From positions 1 to 34,612 of the forward strand of contig NZ_BDBR01000071.1 in NCBI RefSeq assembly GCF_001613085.1: a stretch of DNA of 34,612 nt, in the 5' to 3' direction. Positions within the stretch are counted from its first letter, which is position 1. Every line of letters begins with the position of its first letter. The translations under genes were made by a program, and so were the position numbers. A model generated the notes under the pieces. It was not told the DNA's origin. It did no database searches and saw only the letters and a list, made by a program, of their open reading frames with translations. Below, piece by piece: positions 11,568-19,323 of this stretch. This DNA is from Nocardia salmonicida NBRC 13393 (GTDB lineage Bacteria > Actinomycetota > Actinomycetes > Mycobacteriales > Mycobacteriaceae).

Positions 11568-12749
11568 ATGTTCGAATACTTTCCCGGAAACTATGTGTGG
11601 AACCTCGGTGTGGTCGCGGCGCTGAACAGCGGCGGCTACATCGACGAGGTCGATCGGGCCTGCCGTCCCATTCGGGAAGCGGCCACCCGCGGTGAGGACG
11701 CAGGCACCGAGGAATTCCTGGCGTCCTGGACGGCGGTCGTCGACGACCTGGTCGAGGCTGCGGGGCGTGACCGTGCGGTCGGACGCACCCGGTCGGCGGG
11801 CCGAGCCTACGCACGTGCCGCGAACTACCTGATTCACGCCGAGCGGATGCAGAGCCCGCAGACGCCCGATCGCAACGCGATCTATCGCCGGGTGCTGGAA
11901 TTGATGCAGCAGTCCTTCGACCTGGTCGATCCGAACACCGTGCGCGTCTCGATTCCCTTCCGCGGCACCACACTTCCGGCCTATTTCATGCGGCCTGACG
12001 TGGCAGGCCCGGTGCCCTGCATGATCGTGTGGAACGGCCTGGACAGCACCAAGGAACACATGTACCTGTCCGGGTTCGCCCACGAGCTTGCCGAGCGAGG
12101 GATCGCCACCCTCATGGTCGACTGTCCCGGCAGCGGCGAGGCACTGCGCCTGCAAGGACTCACCGCCCAGATCGAGACCGAGGAATGGGCGGCCGCCTGT
12201 GTCGACTACCTCGAGACCGTCGACGACATCGACACCACGCGCATCGGGTTGGTCGGCTGGTCGCTGGGCGGCTACTATGCCCCCCGCGCGGCGGCCTTCG
12301 AGAAGCGGCTGGCGCTGTGCGTGGCATGGGGCGCCAACCACGACTGGGGCAAGGTGCAGCGTCGCCGAATCGAACGCGAAGGCGAACGGCCCGTGCCGCA
12401 CTACTGGAACCACGTGATGTGGGTCTGGGGTGAGAACGACCTCGACACCTTCCTGAACAACGCCGACGGCGTCAACCTCGACGGCGTCGTCGAGCAGATC
12501 AGCGTGCCTTTCCTCATCGTGCACGGCGAGAACGACCGGCAGATCCCGCTCGAATACGCCCACCGGTCCTACGAGCAGGCAACGGCCAGCCCGAAACGGC
12601 AGCTGCGTGTTTTCACCGCTCGCGAGGGCGGCGCGGAACACATCGGGCTGGACAACTTTCCCCTGGTCAGTGCCTATATCGCCGACTGGGTCACCGAAAC
12701 CTTCGCCGAACTGGGGGCAGAACAGCAGACGGCGACCGCCGTCCGCTGA
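11568..12749 (+). CDS. Alpha/beta hydrolase, 2,6-dihydroxypseudooxynicotine hydrolase-like
   Basis: A 393-aa protein with RBS GAGAGGAAAA ahead of the ATG, 72 bp after the cyclase gene. An all-helical N-terminal region (about 1-120) precedes an alpha/beta hydrolase core with nucleophile S232 (GWSLGG), acid D323 (HGENDRQIP) and H358 (GGAEHIGL). This two-part layout and length match the family of 2,6-dihydroxypseudooxynicotine hydrolase, which breaks a C-C bond between ring and acyl side chain, and related esterase/FrsA-like proteins. It could therefore remove an acyl side chain or split a ring-cleavage product. It ends the LysR-linked operon, since a strong hairpin follows immediately. Family confidence is good; C-C bond cleavage is a hypothesis. 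Confidence 0.87.
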   Translation: MFEYFPGNYVWNLGVVAALNSGGYIDEVDRACRPIREAATRGEDAGTEEFLASWTAVVDDLVEAAGRDRAVGRTRSAGRAYARAANYLIHAERMQSPQTPDRNAIYRRVLELMQQSFDLVDPNTVRVSIPFRGTTLPAYFMRPDVAGPVPCMIVWNGLDSTKEHMYLSGFAHELAERGIATLMVDCPGSGEALRLQGLTAQIETEEWAAACVDYLETVDDIDTTRIGLVGWSLGGYYAPRAAAFEKRLALCVAWGANHDWGKVQRRRIEREGERPVPHYWNHVMWVWGENDLDTFLNNADGVNLDGVVEQISVPFLIVHGENDRQIPLEYAHRSYEQATASPKRQLRVFTAREGGAEHIGLDNFPLVSAYIADWVTETFAELGAEQQTATAVR

Positions 12750-12755
12750 AGGCCG

Positions 12756-12801
12756 CGGCGATGTCGGCCGGTGCGCTGCCCGGCCGCCCCCGACATCGCC
12801 G
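12756..12801. terminator. Strong hairpin after the meta-cleavage operon
   Basis: CGGCGATGTCGG (12756-12767) is perfectly complementary to CCGACATCGCCG (12790-12801), a 12-bp stem closing a 22-nt GC-rich loop. It begins 6 bp past the alpha/beta hydrolase stop. There is no T-tract, which is common for actinobacterial terminators. It lies between convergent genes and could act on both strands. Confidence 0.65.
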
Positions 12802-12921
12802 TCGGCTGTTCTCACCAGACGAATGCCAGGAATGGACACCCGATCCCACGTACCGTCCGAGGCAGCGCGATGGGGACCGGCCAACGACACGCGTACGGGT
12901 CGGCGCCGTTCGTCGCGTTCG

Positions 12922-12948
12922 CGCTATCCCGCAGGCAATCGGATAGCG
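12922..12948 (-). terminator. Hairpin downstream of the IclR gene
   Basis: CGCTATCC (12922-12929) pairs perfectly with GGATAGCG (12941-12948) around an 11-nt loop, 9 bp beyond the stop of the minus-strand IclR gene. No T-tract follows. Position and symmetry suggest it ends iclR transcription. Confidence 0.5.
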
Positions 12949-12957
12949 GCGGCTCGT

Positions 12958-13754
12958 CTACCGACCTGCACCCAGATCGATGATGGCCAAGTCCTTCTCG
13001 ATCTGGGTCCTGGCGTCCAGCACGAGGGGGACCAGTGTCTTGTCGACCAATTGTGCGAAGCGCTCGGCGTGGCACGACAGCGACACCGCGCCGATGGCCT
13101 GACCGTCTCGGTCGGTGATCGCCACGCCCACCGCGGCCACTCCACGTTCGGTGCCTTCGTAGTTGATCGCGAACCCGCGACGCCGCGTGGTGTCCAAATC
13201 GGCTGTCAGGGAATGGAATTCGCCGGCGCCGAGCAGTGGCTCGCCGCCCGCGCGGGGAGCCGATACAGCCGTTCCACCTCGTCGAAGGGCAGGGCGGCCA
13301 GTAGCGCCTTGCCTCCGGAGGCCTGGTGCGCAGGCATCACCACGCCATCGCGATCGTTGGTCGCATACACCGATTGCGCGCGCACGGTGCCGAGGAACCG
13401 CACGCTTTCGCGCACCCGGATCATCAAGTTCGCCGATTCGCCGCTGCGCCGCGACAACACCTCGAGATGCGGCTGGCACAGCGCGCGAAACGCTTTGGTC
13501 CACGCCAGTCTGGCCGGGGCCGCGTCCAGTGAGGGACCGGGCAGGTAGACGTGGTTGTCGTTCTGCACCGCGAAACCCCGGTAAGTCAACGTCTGCAGTA
13601 GCCGGTGTGCGCTCGACCGCGAGATGTCGAGGTGGGTGGCGGCGTCCATCACACGCAGGCTGCCGTAGTCGCGCAGCAGTTGCAGCAACCGCAACCCACG
13701 GTCGAGGGAGCCGACCGCGCTCGTCGGTCGCTCGGGCAGGGGAGTGTTCCGCAT
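12958..13754 (-). pseudogene. IclR-family regulator gene with a frameshift
   Basis: The 5' part (13754 to about 13250) encodes an IclR N-terminus: winged HTH (about 15-75, LDRGLRLLQLL, DISRSSAHRLLQTL) and the first half of the effector domain (ESVRFLGTVRAQSVYATND, ASGGKALLAALP). It runs off into a false stop at 13206. The rest of the domain (GAGEFHSLTADLDTTRRRG, YEGTERGVAAVGVAITD, IGAVSLSCHAERF) continues in another frame to 12958. The switch falls near 13246-13250 in a GC run (GCGCGGGCGGCG) and would be cured by one added base; repaired, the protein would be about 265 aa, normal for IclR. Either the gene is newly broken or the base call is wrong. It is divergent from the gentisate operon and should be its regulator. 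If truly broken, control of that operon is altered. Confidence 0.85.
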
Positions 13755-13757
13755 AGC

Positions 13758-13770
13758 GGAATTATATTCC
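13758..13770. promoter_or_regulatory. Candidate IclR operator overlapping divergent -10 boxes
   Basis: GGAATTATATTCC is a perfect inverted repeat (GGAAT, 3-nt spacer, ATTCC) in the 48-bp gap between iclR and the hydroxylase gene. Read on the minus strand it contains TATAAT ending 7 nt before the iclR ATG, which suggests a leaderless iclR transcript. Read on the plus strand it contains TATATT. One site could thus block or activate both promoters. No convincing -35 box or ribosome binding site is visible on either side. Confidence 0.6.
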
Positions 13771-13802
13771 CTCGTGAGAGCCCACGGACTTAGTTTCGCC
13801 CC

Positions 13803-15029
13803 ATGCAGAATTGTGACTCAGATTACGCACCTACCGTCGTGGTAGGTGGCGGCATCGGCGGTCTGGCCACCGCGCTCGGGCTGATCAAAGCCGGTAAACA
13901 GGCCGTTGTACTGGAACAAGCTCACGAGTTCGGGGAAATCGGTGCGGGCCTGCAGCTCGGCCCGAATGCCACCCGCATCCTGGATTCGTGGGGCTTGCTC
14001 GAGCGGGTATGCGCGGTCGGCGTGCTCCCGAACAATATCGTCATGCGGGACGCGATCTCCGCTGAGGAAATCGGACGGCTGCCGCTGACGGGCGAATTCC
14101 GCACCCGGTTCGGTGGCCCCTACGTCGTCATCCACCGCACGGACCTGCACGCGATCCTGCTCGAGGCATGCCGCGAGGCCGGGGCCGACCTGCGCACCGG
14201 CGTCCGGGTGGAACGGGTCGAGGACATCGGCAACGGCACCCTCGTCGTCGCCGAAGGTGATCGCAGCTTCACCGCCGAAGCCACCATCGCCGCCGACGGA
14301 CTCAATTCCGTGCTGCGCCACACGATCGTCGGTGACGACCTCGTCGCGTCCGGGTACGTCGCCTACCGCGGGACGGTCCCGATCACCGACGTGTCGAGAC
14401 AGGACCGCGAACTCGACGATGTCGTCGTGTGGGTCGGGCCCGGCAGCCACCTGGTCCAGTACCGGCTGCGCGCCGGCGAAGTGCTCAATCAGGTCGCGGT
14501 GTTCGAGTCGCCCTCCTTCGTGCGCGGCGACGAGGAATTCGGTGGCACCGCCGAGCTCGAGGCCGCGTTCGCCGGCTGCCATCCGCAGGTGCGCGACGCG
14601 ATCACCCACATCGGCAAGCAGCGCCGGTGGCCGCTCTACGACCGGATGCCCGCCGACACCTGGGGCGAGGGCAGGCTCGTGCTGACCGGCGATGCGGCAC
14701 ACCCCATGCTGCAATACCTGGCCCAGGGCTGCTGCCTCGCACTCGAAGACGCCAAAACGCTCGAGTTCCTGGTCGCCGCCGATGCCCAGGACACCGACTG
14801 GCCGACGGTGATCCGCCGGTTCAGTGACTCCCGTATCCCGCGCACCGCCGAAGTGCAGACCAGAGCACGCATGTTCGGCGACATCTGCCACGCGGGCGGT
14901 GTCCACCGCGTGGTGCGCAACGAACTGCTCGCCACCCTCGGCGCCGAGGACCTCTACGGCCACGCCGACTGGCTCTACCGGGGCCCGGTCTTCGATCTGC
15001 TGCTCCGAGCCCGCCTCGCTGTCGCCTGA
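13803..15029 (+). CDS. FAD-dependent 3-hydroxybenzoate 6-hydroxylase-like monooxygenase
   Basis: A 408-aa group A flavin hydroxylase with GGGIGG (15-20), E38, the DG motif AADGLNS (163-169) and GDAAHPMLQYLAQGCCLALEDA-type FAD motif starting at 296. The HPMLQYLAQG form is characteristic of 3-hydroxybenzoate 6-hydroxylases and close salicylate-hydroxylase relatives. With a gentisate 1,2-dioxygenase in the same operon, the best role is NADH- and O2-dependent para-hydroxylation of 3-hydroxybenzoate to gentisate. Salicylate 5-hydroxylation by a single-component flavoprotein is the main alternative. No good ribosome binding site precedes the ATG, but the Rossmann fold position supports this start. 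It is the first gene after the IclR operator region. Confidence 0.85.
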   Translation: MQNCDSDYAPTVVVGGGIGGLATALGLIKAGKQAVVLEQAHEFGEIGAGLQLGPNATRILDSWGLLERVCAVGVLPNNIVMRDAISAEEIGRLPLTGEFRTRFGGPYVVIHRTDLHAILLEACREAGADLRTGVRVERVEDIGNGTLVVAEGDRSFTAEATIAADGLNSVLRHTIVGDDLVASGYVAYRGTVPITDVSRQDRELDDVVVWVGPGSHLVQYRLRAGEVLNQVAVFESPSFVRGDEEFGGTAELEAAFAGCHPQVRDAITHIGKQRRWPLYDRMPADTWGEGRLVLTGDAAHPMLQYLAQGCCLALEDAKTLEFLVAADAQDTDWPTVIRRFSDSRIPRTAEVQTRARMFGDICHAGGVHRVVRNELLATLGAEDLYGHADWLYRGPVFDLLLRARLAVA

Positions 15030-15068
15030 TCCCGCCCCGATTCCTTCCACCGAAAGACGATTCCGACC

Positions 15069-15953
15069 ATGCGACTCGCAGTTCTCGACGGCGACCGTGC
15101 CGCGATTGCCACCGACACCGACCTCTACGACGTCACCGATCTGCTCCCGACCTCGGCGGGCCCCTATGGCGGCCCGTGGCTGCCTTGGCTGGAACGCGGC
15201 GGCCTCGTCGCCGACCTGCGCGCTCTGGATCTCTCGCAGTGCCCGCGCCATCGCCTCGGCTCGGTCGCGCTGCGCGCACCGCTGTCGCGGCCGGGCAAGA
15301 TTGTCGCCGCTCCGGTGAACTACCTCGATCACAAGGTAGAGATGCACGAGCAGAAGACGATCGCCGAGTACGGCGTGTTTCTCAAGGCCAACACCTCGGT
15401 GATCGGGCCGGGCGAGACCGTCGAGCTGCCCTACCTCGACAAACGCACCGACCAGGAAGGCGAACTGGCCATCGTGATCGGCCGCACCGCCCGGCACGTG
15501 CCAGTGCAGGAAGCTCTCGACTACGTCGTCGGCTACACCTGCCTGCTCGACATCAGCGTCCGTTCCACCGAGGACCGCTCGACCCGCAAGTCCTTCGACA
15601 CCTTCACCCCGCTGGGACCGTGGATCGTCACCGCTGACGAGGTCGGCGACCCCGACACCTTGGCGCTGAGCTGCTGGGTGGGTGGGGAACTGCGCCAGCG
15701 GACCAACACCTGCGAACTGATCTTCTCGGTCGCCGAACTGGTCTCCTATGCGAGCTCGGTGATGACCCTGCACCCCGGCGACGTCATCGCTACCGGGACG
15801 CCCGCCGGGGTCGGCGCGCTGGACGACGGCACCTCGATCCGGCTCGAGATCGACCGGATCGGTGTGCTCGAGGTCGGCGTCACCGCCGAAACCGCCATCG
15901 CCTACGCCGATCGTCCGGGCGCTCAGCTCGACGCCCGTTTCGCGAGTAAGTGA
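15069..15953 (+). CDS. Fumarylacetoacetate hydrolase family enzyme 2 (probable fumarylpyruvate/maleylpyruvate hydrolase)
   Basis: A 294-aa FAH-family protein. Acidic metal ligands are E130 and E132 (DQEGELAIVIG) and D161 (LLDISVRST); ATGTPAGVGAL is the conserved C-terminal loop, and NYLDH (84-88) marks the start of the fold. In gentisate operons this family hydrolyses fumarylpyruvate, or directly maleylpyruvate, to fumarate or maleate plus pyruvate. It lies 39 bp after the hydroxylase gene and its stop overlaps the GTG of the transporter gene. It is clearly a different branch from the 8792 FAH, being 35 residues shorter with different motif residues. Which geometric isomer it prefers is not visible. 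Confidence 0.87.
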   Translation: MRLAVLDGDRAAIATDTDLYDVTDLLPTSAGPYGGPWLPWLERGGLVADLRALDLSQCPRHRLGSVALRAPLSRPGKIVAAPVNYLDHKVEMHEQKTIAEYGVFLKANTSVIGPGETVELPYLDKRTDQEGELAIVIGRTARHVPVQEALDYVVGYTCLLDISVRSTEDRSTRKSFDTFTPLGPWIVTADEVGDPDTLALSCWVGGELRQRTNTCELIFSVAELVSYASSVMTLHPGDVIATGTPAGVGALDDGTSIRLEIDRIGVLEVGVTAETAIAYADRPGAQLDARFASK

Positions 15954-17335
15954 GCGACGCAATGGAAATCGCAGCTCACAACATCAAGGCCCGCATCGAA
16001 TCCGCGCCCATGCAGCCACTGCAATACGCGGTGGTGACGATCTGCGTGCTGTTGAACATGCTCGACGGATTCGATGTGCTCGCGCTGGCATTCAGCGCCT
16101 CACATATCTCCGACGAATGGTCGCTGAGCGGGTCGCAACTCGGCATCCTGCTCAGTTCGGCGTTGTTCGGCATGGCCGCCGGATCGATCGTCGTCGCCCA
16201 GGTGGCCGACATCGTCGGGCGCCGGCGCACCATCGTCGTCGCCGCGCTGATCGTCGCGCTCGGCATGGGGCTGTCGGCGATGGCCACCGGGTTCACCATG
16301 CTGCTCGCGGTGCGGATCGTCACCGGCATCGCCGTCGGAACCCTGCAGGCCTGCCTGAATGTCATGGTGGCCGAGTACTCCTCGGCCCGGCACCGCTCGA
16401 CCGCGATCAGCGTCTACACCGCCGGTCAGCCGATCGGCGGCACACTCGGCGGCATCATCGCCGGTATCCTGCTCGCACAATTCGATTGGCGTGCGGTCTT
16501 CGCCTTCGGCGCCGTGGTAACGCTGTGCGTCGCACTGCTCGCCGCGGCGATCCTGCCGGAATCGGTCGATTTCTTGATCAACCGGCGCCCCCGCAATGCC
16601 CTGGCACGTACCAACGCCATCCTGACCCGGCTGCGCCAACCGGCCCTGACCGAGATGCCGTCGGTTGCGATGCGCAACAACGACATCACCGGGCACTGGC
16701 GCGACATCACCACCGGCCCGAACCTGCTCACGACATCGCTGCTCGGATTCAGCTTCTTCGTGTTGATGGCCGGGTTCTATTTCGCCAACTCCTGGACGCC
16801 GAAACTGGTCACCAGCAGCGGGTTCACCTCCGCCGACGGCGTGCAAGCCGGTGTGTGTTTCAGCGCGGGCGGAATTGTCGGGGCGCTGGTGTTCGGGCCG
16901 CTGGCCATGCGATTCGGCGTGCGTCCCACACTCACCGCATTGTTCGGTGTCGCCGCGGCCGCCTTCGCGCTCTACGCGCTGTCGATGGGAACGCTGCACA
17001 CGGCCCTGGTCGCGGCCGTGCTGCTCGGCATGACCACCAGCGCCGTGATGGCCGGCATGTTCTCCATAACCCCGATGTACTACGACTCCTCGGCGCGAGC
17101 GACCGCGGTCGGGCTGGTCATCGGTATGGGACGGGTCGGCGCGATCTTCTCGCCCATCATCGCCGGCAGGCTCATCGACCTCGGCTGGGCGCCGAAGAAC
17201 CTCTACTTCCTGTTCTGCCTGCCCCTGATCGCGGGTGCGCTGGCGATCTTCGCGCTGCGTTCCCGGCGCGCTGTCCTGACCGACAGCCGCACCGAGCCGG
17301 GGGCGACCGATGCCGCGCCGTCACTGGCGCACTGA
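15950..17335 (+). CDS. MFS aromatic acid:H+ symporter (AAHS family)
   Basis: A 461-aa protein from a GTG overlapping the FAH stop; an ATG at 15962 would shorten it by 4 residues. There are about twelve hydrophobic segments. The TM1 motif DGFD (39-42) and the loop 2-3 motif VADIVGRRRT are the conserved signature of PcaK/BenK/MhpT-type aromatic acid transporters, in which the TM1 Asp is needed for transport. PESVDFLINRRP in the central loop is also typical. It sits in the inner membrane and probably imports 3-hydroxybenzoate or gentisate with a proton. The substrate is inferred from the operon. Confidence 0.9.
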   Translation: MSDAMEIAAHNIKARIESAPMQPLQYAVVTICVLLNMLDGFDVLALAFSASHISDEWSLSGSQLGILLSSALFGMAAGSIVVAQVADIVGRRRTIVVAALIVALGMGLSAMATGFTMLLAVRIVTGIAVGTLQACLNVMVAEYSSARHRSTAISVYTAGQPIGGTLGGIIAGILLAQFDWRAVFAFGAVVTLCVALLAAAILPESVDFLINRRPRNALARTNAILTRLRQPALTEMPSVAMRNNDITGHWRDITTGPNLLTTSLLGFSFFVLMAGFYFANSWTPKLVTSSGFTSADGVQAGVCFSAGGIVGALVFGPLAMRFGVRPTLTALFGVAAAAFALYALSMGTLHTALVAAVLLGMTTSAVMAGMFSITPMYYDSSARATAVGLVIGMGRVGAIFSPIIAGRLIDLGWAPKNLYFLFCLPLIAGALAIFALRSRRAVLTDSRTEPGATDAAPSLAH

Positions 17336-17383
17336 ACTCCGACCGGCGGTCCCCGAGCCGCCCCGCTCTCCGAGGGAATCACC

Positions 17384-18454
17384 ATGACCAGCAACAACAT
17401 CACAGAACCCGAATCCAGCCCCGAACTCGACCGTCTCTACGCCGACTTCACCCGCAACTCCACCGCCCCGCTGTGGACCCAAACCGGCAACCTCATGCCG
17501 GAAAGTCCTGCCCCCGCCGCGGTCGCGCACCTGTGGCAGTGGTCGGAGCTGCTCGACATCGCGCGCCGCTCCGGTGAGCTCGTCCCCGTCGGCCGCGGCG
17601 GTGAACGTCGAGCGATCGGCCTGGCGAACCCCGGTCTCGCCCCCGCCCCGTATGCCACGCCGACCCTGTGGTGCGCGATCCAGTGGCTCGGCCCGCGCGA
17701 AGTCGCACCGGAACACCGCCACGCCCAGAACGCGTTTCGCTTCGTGATCGAGGGCGAAGGGGTGTGGACCGTCGTCGACGGGGACCCGGTGGCTATGCGC
17801 CGCGGTGATCTGCTGATGACGCCCGGCTGGTGTTTCCACGGGCACCACAACGAGACCGATCAGCCGATGGCATGGATCGATGGACTCGACGTGCCACTCG
17901 CGCACGACCTCGATCTCGGGTTCTTCGAGTTCGGGTCCGAAGTGGTGACCGACGCATCGACCCCACCGATATCGCGATCGGAGCGGTTGTGGAGTCATCC
18001 GGGTCTCACTCCGCTCTCGTCGGGTGCATCACGGCGATCCACGCCGATCGCCGCGTACCGCTGGGAGTACACCGACCGGGCTCTGCGCGAGCAACTGCTG
18101 CTGGAGCAGGAAGGACATCCGGCCACCGTCGAGCCGGGTCACGCGGCGATCAAATACACGAACCCGACCAACGGCGGCGATGTACTCCCGACTATCCGCT
18201 GCGAATTCCACCGCTTGCGGGCGGGCACGAGCACTGCGGCTCGGCGCGAGGTGGGCTCGTCCATCTGGCAGGTTTTCGACGGCACAGGTCATGTCCGGCT
18301 CGGCGACCAGCGCCGGGCACTGACCACCGGCGATCTATTCGTCGTGCCGTCCTGGGTGCCGTGGTCGCTGGAAGCGGAGACCGAGCTCGACCTGTTCCGG
18401 TTCTCCGATGCTCCTGTTGTCGAGAAGCTGGCATACCACGACCCGGCCAAGTAA
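17384..18454 (+). CDS. Gentisate 1,2-dioxygenase (bicupin)
   Basis: A 356-aa protein, normal for gentisate dioxygenases (about 340-380). RBS GAGGGAA precedes the ATG, 48 bp after the transporter. Cupin 1 carries EHRHAQNAFRFVIEG with Fe(II) ligands H111 and H113, and PGWCFHGHHNE with the third His at 152 (or 154). Cupin 2 (about 260-350) is degenerate in His residues, as is common in the family. The enzyme cleaves gentisate with O2 to maleylpyruvate in the cytosol and is the diagnostic gene of the operon. The close relatives salicylate or 1-hydroxy-2-naphthoate dioxygenase are alternatives, but the neighbouring 6-hydroxylase-like gene favours gentisate. Confidence 0.92.
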   Translation: MTSNNITEPESSPELDRLYADFTRNSTAPLWTQTGNLMPESPAPAAVAHLWQWSELLDIARRSGELVPVGRGGERRAIGLANPGLAPAPYATPTLWCAIQWLGPREVAPEHRHAQNAFRFVIEGEGVWTVVDGDPVAMRRGDLLMTPGWCFHGHHNETDQPMAWIDGLDVPLAHDLDLGFFEFGSEVVTDASTPPISRSERLWSHPGLTPLSSGASRRSTPIAAYRWEYTDRALREQLLLEQEGHPATVEPGHAAIKYTNPTNGGDVLPTIRCEFHRLRAGTSTAARREVGSSIWQVFDGTGHVRLGDQRRALTTGDLFVVPSWVPWSLEAETELDLFRFSDAPVVEKLAYHDPAK

Positions 18455-18660
18455 TGAAAGCGGCTGTTCGACAACCACGATGGCCCAGGCGCAGGCGTCG
18501 GCCGACAGCTCGGTTGAGCAAGTCGGCGGCGGGCGCTGTTCTCGCAATTCGACGCGAAGCAACATCGAGATTCATCCGGATCGTCGCGCGCGGGACAACA
18601 ACGGATGCGCGCAGCGCCCGAATGATACGGAGGTTCCCGCCGGCGTCCGGATGGAGAGCA

Positions 18661-19248
18661 TCACGGCGTCTGTGCTGGTACGAGGACGGCGGTCACCGCG
18701 GACTGGACTCCCTGCCCGGCAATGATGATGGGTTCGATCGAGCGCAGTGTGCGACACAGCACGAACGCTCCCTCGAGGGCGGTCAGCGTTGACATCGCCA
18801 GAGCACGACTCTGTTGCTCGGTGATGTCGAGTTGTCCGAACCATTGTGCGAGTCGAGTCAGCCAGTCCTGAAAGACCTCCGCGGCCTCGTTCCTGAGCCG
18901 TTCGTTGGTGCTCGCAACTTCCAGTGCGATGGTCTCGATCGAACATGCCTCGCTGTAATCCTGGGATTCCATGAGTCTGCCGGCGTTCTCGAATAGTTGC
19001 GGTATTGCGGTCGCGGGATCGGCGTCGGCCAGTTGCGTGCCGACGAAAGCGCCGTAACGGACTCCTTCGCGCCGAATGACTTCCACGCTGATCGCTTCCT
19101 TGCCCCCGGGGAAGTGGTGGTAGATCGAGCCGAACGGTGCCTTAGCTGTGCTGGAGATCTGTTTGAGGCCGGTAGCGGACATGCCTTGGCGGCGATACAG
19201 CTCCGCTGTCGCCTCGAGTATCCGTTCACGTGTGCCGAGATCTGCCAT
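18661..19248 (-). CDS. TetR-family transcriptional regulator 1
   Basis: A 195-aa protein. The ATG at 19248 is chosen over one 36 bp upstream because AAGGAG lies 8 nt before it. The N-terminal HTH (about 5-50) reads GTRERILEATAELYRRQG, then LKQISSTAKAPFGSIYHHFP, a typical YHHFPGGKEAL-like recognition region. The C-terminal half (about 75-190) resembles the TetR_C domain of LmrA/YxaF-type repressors. It is divergent from the alpha/beta hydrolase at 19324 with 75 bp between, so it probably represses that gene and itself. The ligand is unknown. Confidence 0.9.
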   Translation of the reverse strand: MADLGTRERILEATAELYRRQGMSATGLKQISSTAKAPFGSIYHHFPGGKEAISVEVIRREGVRYGAFVGTQLADADPATAIPQLFENAGRLMESQDYSEACSIETIALEVASTNERLRNEAAEVFQDWLTRLAQWFGQLDITEQQSRALAMSTLTALEGAFVLCRTLRSIEPIIIAGQGVQSAVTAVLVPAQTP

Positions 19249-19271
19249 GGCGATCACTCCTTGCGCGGTGG

Positions 19272-19308
19272 TATGCGACAGCATATCGTGGGCCAGTAGA
19301 ACGATCTA
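19272..19308. promoter_or_regulatory. Candidate operators between TetR 1 and the hydrolase gene
   Basis: Two small inverted repeats lie here: TATGC-GACA-GCATA (19272-19285) and TAGA-ACGA-TCTA (19297-19308). They occupy the 75-bp divergent gap. The second sits just ahead of the AGGAGGTG ribosome binding site of the hydrolase gene. They are short, so only their position supports them. Confidence 0.35.
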
Positions 19309-19323
19309 TCTAGGAGGTGCGGG

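Noticed and set aside
10401..12890. Very long open frame (829 codons) on the minus strand
   Set aside because: It runs antisense through the SDR, cyclase and alpha/beta hydrolase genes, all of which have intact catalytic motifs. High GC explains the lack of stops.
13818..15962. 714-codon minus-strand open frame opposite the hydroxylase and FAH genes
   Set aside because: Low-complexity shadow composition, no family motif and no ribosome binding site.
17344..17362. GGCGG-CCGCC hairpin between the transporter and gentisate dioxygenase genes
   Set aside because: Only a 5-bp stem inside an operon; such hairpins are common at this GC content, so it is not called a terminator.
15862..17577. 571-codon plus-strand frame overlapping the transporter
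   Set aside because: Arg/His-rich out-of-frame translation of the MFS gene; the 15950 frame has the transporter motifs.
18455..18660. Possible small gene between the gentisate dioxygenase and TetR 1 genes
   Set aside because: Open frames here have no start signal, no family resemblance and Arg-rich composition.
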